A stretch of DNA of 64,000 nt from Streptomyces exfoliatus (GTDB lineage: Bacteria; Actinomycetota; Actinomycetes; Streptomycetales; Streptomycetaceae). Positions 62,657-64,000 of the stretch are shown in pieces (positions within the stretch are counted from its first letter, which is position 1; each line of letters starts with the position of its first letter). The stretch covers positions 1 through 64,000 of the forward strand of contig NZ_JNZP01000001.1 in the NCBI RefSeq assembly GCF_000725545.1. Direction: 5' to 3'. Under the pieces are notes generated by a model that worked only from the letters and a program-made list of their open reading frames with translations, did no database searches and was not told the DNA's origin. Position numbers and translations under genes: made by a program.

Positions 62657-63871
62657 TCAGTACCCTTCCGCGCCGGATATTCCGTCGTGGCAAGCGCTGT
62701 CGGCACGTGCGCAGACCAGGTTCCGGTAGGCGCCGACCCCTATCGCGGCGAAGTTTCCGAGGCTCTCGGTGCCCGGCTCGAAATAGCCGCTGTGGCCGAG
62801 CGCCCCCCGCGCCGAGAGCAGCCGGGCACCGAACTCCGGCGCCACCGGATCGGCGCCGTGGCCGATCCCGCCCAGCTCGACGTGGGGCACGTCCCCGATC
62901 CAGTCGTCCGGGTCCCGCATCGCCCACACGCGCGCGGGGGTGGCGAGTTCGGCCGCCCGCTCCACCCTCATCCCGGGGCTTCCGGCCACCGTCAGGTCGG
63001 TCACCCGGGCGGGCAGCCGCGGTGCCGCGAGCCCGCAGAGCACGGAGCCGTAGCTGTGACAGAACAGCGCCACGCGCGCGTTGCCCGGCAGTGCCTCGGT
63101 CAGCCCGACGAGCCGTACGGCGCCTCCCTGGGCGAGCCGGCCCGTCACCGCGTCGACGCCGACCCCGACGGGCGCGGTGTAGTCGGCCCAGGCGATCACG
63201 GCGACCCGCTCGTCGGGCGCCGCCCGCCGCTCGGCGGCGTAGAGGGCTTCGGCCATGCCGACGGGAGCCCCGTACCGGCCGTGGGTCTTCTGGAAGGTCA
63301 GGAGGTTGGTGTCGACACCGGGCACGATCACGGAGACCCGCCTGGCCCGCTCCAGGTCCCCGAGGACCTCGGCCGCCCGCCCCGTACCGGTCGGGTCGAA
63401 GGCGAGGATCTGACGGCCGGGCCGCAGCAGCGAGGTGAAGCGGTCGAACCGGCGCCGCGCCTCGTGCCGGCCTTCGGCGGAGAGCCGGAGGTCGTCGACC
63501 CTGCCGCGCTCGGCGGCGAGCGCACGGCCGAGGGTGATCCGGTTGGCGCGGTAGCGCAGCCCGACCGGTGCGCCGTTGAGATTGCCGACGACGAGCGGAT
63601 GGCGCTCGGCGAGCGTGGCCGCGCGCGCGGGGCCGAGCCCGGCGAAGTACGCGGCGACGGTACGGGAGGGGGAGCCGGGGCCCGGCAGCGGGCGGTGGTC
63701 GATCCGGTCGCGCGCCCAGTCGGTGAGCGCGGCCTCCAGGGAAGGCCCCGGCGCGGGGCGGTGCCGGATCGTGGTCCACCCGGTGGTCGCGAGGAGCACG
63801 AACACGACGCCGAGCGCGAGCAGGGCGCGCACGACGGTCAGGGAGGGCGAGGCGGCTTCGGCTGACGTCAC
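62657..63871 (-). CDS. Second DUF1023 alpha/beta hydrolase, membrane-anchored
   Basis: 404 aa from GTG 63871. The N-terminus has an uncleaved-type TM anchor (VVRALLALGVVFVLLATTGW, ~13-32). The catalytic core matches the paralogue at 58193-59173: RHPLVVGNLNGAPVGLRYRAN, VIAWADYTAPVGVGVDAVTG, nucleophile elbow ALFCHSYGSVLCG, and His in GALGHSGYFEPGT. An extra ~50 residues come before VIVPG. The C-terminus adds ARADSACHDGISGAEGY with a Cys pair. TAGGGT (63880-63885) is 8 nt from the GTG, suggesting a leaderless mRNA. Confidence 0.91.
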   Translation of the reverse strand: MTSAEAASPSLTVVRALLALGVVFVLLATTGWTTIRHRPAPGPSLEAALTDWARDRIDHRPLPGPGSPSRTVAAYFAGLGPARAATLAERHPLVVGNLNGAPVGLRYRANRITLGRALAAERGRVDDLRLSAEGRHEARRRFDRFTSLLRPGRQILAFDPTGTGRAAEVLGDLERARRVSVIVPGVDTNLLTFQKTHGRYGAPVGMAEALYAAERRAAPDERVAVIAWADYTAPVGVGVDAVTGRLAQGGAVRLVGLTEALPGNARVALFCHSYGSVLCGLAAPRLPARVTDLTVAGSPGMRVERAAELATPARVWAMRDPDDWIGDVPHVELGGIGHGADPVAPEFGARLLSARGALGHSGYFEPGTESLGNFAAIGVGAYRNLVCARADSACHDGISGAEGY

Positions 63872-63945
63872 GGGCCGCCACCCTACGGGGCGCGGGTGAA
63901 CACCCCCGGATCCGGCCCCGAGGACGCCGGGACCTCAACGCCTCG

Positions 63946-63992
63946 CTTTCGGGATCATGCCGGGCTCGGCCTGATCCCGAAAGACAGGACCC
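63946..63992. repeat. Inverted-repeat element related to the 29355-29518 element
   Basis: CTTTCGGGATCA (63946-63957) pairs with TGATCCCGAAAG (63972-63983), followed by ACAGGACCC. The 17-mer GGATCATGCCGGGCTCG (63952-63968) is identical to 29370-29386. The window ends soon after, so the full extent is unknown. It could also serve as a terminator for an off-window gene. Confidence 0.65.
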
Positions 63993-64000
63993 TAGGGGGT

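Overview
This window is chromosomal DNA from a Streptomyces or a very close relative. The evidence is its very high G+C, GTG starts, GGAGG-type ribosome sites, many 4-bp ATGA/GTGA overlaps, and genes typical of the genus: the fabD-fabH-acpP-fabF cluster with the PucR-type regulator FasR, ohr/ohrR, matB, an Mbl/MreB-like actin, femX-murJ, DUF3145, EI24 and a protein resembling the SCO2400 family. I see no tRNA, rRNA, CRISPR array, prophage or intact insertion sequence. From memory (no search was run), most of 20-51 kb matches two separate parts of the S. coelicolor core, around SCO2444-SCO2451 and SCO2386-SCO2400. Here they are joined in the only gene-free stretch longer than 300 bp (29239-29652), which contains a 164-bp inverted-repeat element.

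Layout. 1-6.3 kb: the 3' part of a giant RHS/YD-repeat gene with an unidentified C-terminal tip, a strong hairpin, and a small lower-G+C lipoprotein gene that could encode its immunity protein. 6.4-14.6 kb: accessory genes that look related to stress (an EgtC-like amidotransferase with a YbdK-like ligase, a PAS-SpoIIE phosphatase, a 14-TM exporter, DUF2252, amphi-Trp, and SHOCT and small membrane proteins). 14.7-20 kb: Tat-exported phospholipase C, ohr/ohrR around a perfect 36-bp palindrome, and a GNAT-MFS pair. 20-29.2 kb: secreted subtilase, matB, a NarK-like transporter, a GAF-GAF kinase with a truncated ATPase domain, and an Mbl-like actin. 29.2-41 kb: a zinc-ribbon membrane protein, imine reductase/MerR, MarR/reductase, a second ohr, EI24, pectate lyase, nitrilase, TetR/GH3 and an SGNH lipoprotein. 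41.2-46.7 kb: DUF3145 and the fatty-acid synthase cluster. 46.8-54.6 kb: pirin, L,D-transpeptidase, femX-murJ, and an OmpR-type two-component system with a GerMN-like lipoprotein. 54.6-64 kb: serine hydrolase, MerR/aldo-keto reductase, acyltransferase/DUF1023, a NarL-type two-component system, DUF4429, and a second DUF1023.

Recurring themes are cell-envelope construction and sensing (Mbl, FemX, MurJ, L,D-transpeptidase, TCS plus lipoprotein), lipid supply (fab cluster, FasR, MatB) and oxidative or electrophile defence (two Ohr proteins, OhrR, MarR- and MerR-controlled reductases). Most regulators sit beside or divergent from their likely targets. Several of these promoters place the -10 box 6-8 nt from the start codon, suggesting leaderless mRNAs. 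The best candidates for undescribed biology are the RHS tip with its lipoprotein, the truncated GAF kinase, the 14-bp motif plus dyad linking a NarL-type system to a DUF1023/acyltransferase operon, and the dispersed inverted-repeat family.
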